Shown in pieces: positions 5,562-6,309 of a stretch of 6,309 nt of DNA; position 1 is the stretch's first letter, and every line of letters starts with the position of its first letter. Position numbers and translations under genes: made by a program. This stretch comes from Firmicutes bacterium UBA5473 (GTDB lineage: Bacteria > Bacillota > DTU084), in assembly GCA_002427165.1 (NCBI GenBank), contig DIQB01000061.1, forward strand, positions 17,057-23,365. The letters are read 5' to 3'. The notes under the pieces are model-generated. The model ran no database searches. It worked only from the letters and a program-made list of their open reading frames with translations, and was not told the origin of the DNA.

Positions 5562-6309
5562 CACCACCTCCCAAGGCAACCATACCTCTGGCTGCGCCTT
5601 CATCGGTGATCAGCACATGCTGATACTGGTTAGAAAGAACGGCTAAGGCAGCTGCTGCTTTACTTCTGCCGCCTCCCACCGCTACTACCTTATTTATATT
5701 GGCCAGATCCTCATACCTCAGGCCAATGCTACTGGTGGTGTAGACGATCTTGCCCTTTTGGTTGAAGTAGTAACCGAAGGCCTCGCCTACAGCACCGCGA
5801 CTTTGCAAAAATTCGGTTTGCTCCTGAGACAGTCCCCGTCTTTTGGCCATCTCCTGAGCTGTGCCGATGCCGTGAACTACAAGATCCGCGGCTTTAATCT
5901 GGGCCAAAAGCTCCTCGATCTTAGGATCGTGTCTAATGCTCTCCAGAGCTCGCTCTCCTAGATCGTCTGGCACATGGAGAAGTCTGTAGCTACCGCCGAT
6001 GCCCTTGGCCATGGCTGCGGCTACAGTGTTGGCTTGCTTTTCAACCTCTTCCCCAAGACCCCCTCGGGCTGGGACAACCAACACCTCTTTTTGAAGATGG
6101 AAGCTGCCAAAGGCAGTTGCCACATCGGTCATGGTGGTGCCACCTGTTACTGCGCAAACCAGGCCTGGGGAAAGAATTTTCTCTAGGTATGAGGCTGCAG
6201 CACGGCCCAGTTCACCCTTGACGCTTTCGTCCTGGTCTGAGTCTCCAGGTACGATCAACACTCGCTCCAGCTCCAGCCAGGATGCTAGCTGCCCCTCCAG
6301 TTGGCTAAG
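5548..6309 (-). CDS. cggR: CggR, central glycolytic genes regulator (SorC family), 5' end cut by window edge
   Basis: Transcriptional repressor of the glycolytic operon. In Bacillus subtilis it binds an operator before cggR and is released by fructose-1,6-bisphosphate. The 253 codons seen are the C-terminal sugar-phosphate effector domain. Against a usual length near 340, about 85-90 residues with the winged-helix DNA-binding domain lie beyond 6309. The frame is open to the edge, so the internal GTG at 6261 is not the start. Fragment motifs, counting from the edge: VLIVPGDSD (17-25), TGGTT (55-59, phosphate-binding loop), PARGGLGEEVEKQAN (80-94), VHGIGTA (145-151), GEAFGYYF (175-182), AVGGGRSKA (210-218) and TDEGAA (235-240). 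These distinguish CggR from sugar-specific SorC or DeoR relatives. The stop TAG abuts an ATG in frame with gap. The adjacent gap gene makes operon autoregulation the natural inference. Confidence 0.95.
   Translation of the reverse strand, partial: LSQLEGQLASWLELERVLIVPGDSDQDESVKGELGRAAASYLEKILSPGLVCAVTGGTTMTDVATAFGSFHLQKEVLVVPARGGLGEEVEKQANTVAAAMAKGIGGSYRLLHVPDDLGERALESIRHDPKIEELLAQIKAADLVVHGIGTAQEMAKRRGLSQEQTEFLQSRGAVGEAFGYYFNQKGKIVYTTSSIGLRYEDLANINKVVAVGGGRSKAAAALAVLSNQYQHVLITDEGAARGMVALGGGDETV

Noticed and set aside
5548..6261. A 237-residue CggR starting at the GTG at 6261
   Set aside because: The frame stays open to the window edge and the residues upstream (LSQLEGQLASWLELER) continue the CggR linker. 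The gene is truncated by the window and not short.
1..6309. A mobile element, CRISPR array, RNA gene or novel accessory system
   Set aside because: The whole window is accounted for by six conserved glycolytic operon genes in standard order, with no direct repeats, transposase frames or structured RNA signals.

Overview
The window is one dense stretch of minus-strand genes encoding the lower, triose half of glycolysis. In transcription order (right to left) they are cggR (5' end off the window), gap, pgk, tpiA, gpmI and eno (3' end off the window). This is the classic hexacistronic CggR-controlled operon of Bacillota (Firmicutes). The gene order, the CggR-type SorC-family regulator, strong AGGAGG-like ribosome binding sites, a GTG or TTG start for tpiA and the use of cofactor-independent phosphoglycerate mutase all point to a Bacillota member. 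The base composition is roughly balanced. A clostridial lineage is my guess, but the genus cannot be read from the sequence.

Layout: 6309-5548 cggR (C-terminal 253 codons); 5547-5497 a 51-base A-rich leader holding the gap ribosome binding site; 5496-4495 gap; 19 bases; 4475-3282 pgk; 3278-2514 tpiA; 2513-966 gpmI; 962-3 eno (first 320 codons). Junctions from pgk to eno are 0 to 3 bases, and the last codons of each upstream gene serve as the Shine-Dalgarno sequence of the next. I see no stem-plus-U-tract terminator, tRNA, rRNA, repeat array, insertion sequence or CRISPR. Every base except the cggR-gap leader and the 19-base gap-pgk spacer is essentially coding, so no gene-free stretch exceeds 300 bases. 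The plus strand carries only antisense shadow frames.

Function: Gap oxidises glyceraldehyde-3-phosphate to 1,3-bisphosphoglycerate. Pgk makes ATP and 3-phosphoglycerate. TpiA interconverts the two triose phosphates. GpmI makes 2-phosphoglycerate and Eno makes phosphoenolpyruvate. In the studied Bacillus subtilis case CggR represses the operon and is released by fructose-1,6-bisphosphate. The operator and DNA-binding domain would lie off the right edge here. All catalytic residues I checked are intact in the parts present.

I do not see a new biological system here; this is a well-known core-metabolism operon. The points worth a second look are small. One is a 21-codon frame with a strong ribosome binding site, bridging the cggR end and the gap start (TAATG overlap). 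Others are a weak promoter-like pair before gap, two coding-region hairpins (end of gap, early pgk), a Lys-to-Arg change at the hinge of the TpiA flexible loop, and start-codon choices that automatic calling is likely to get wrong.
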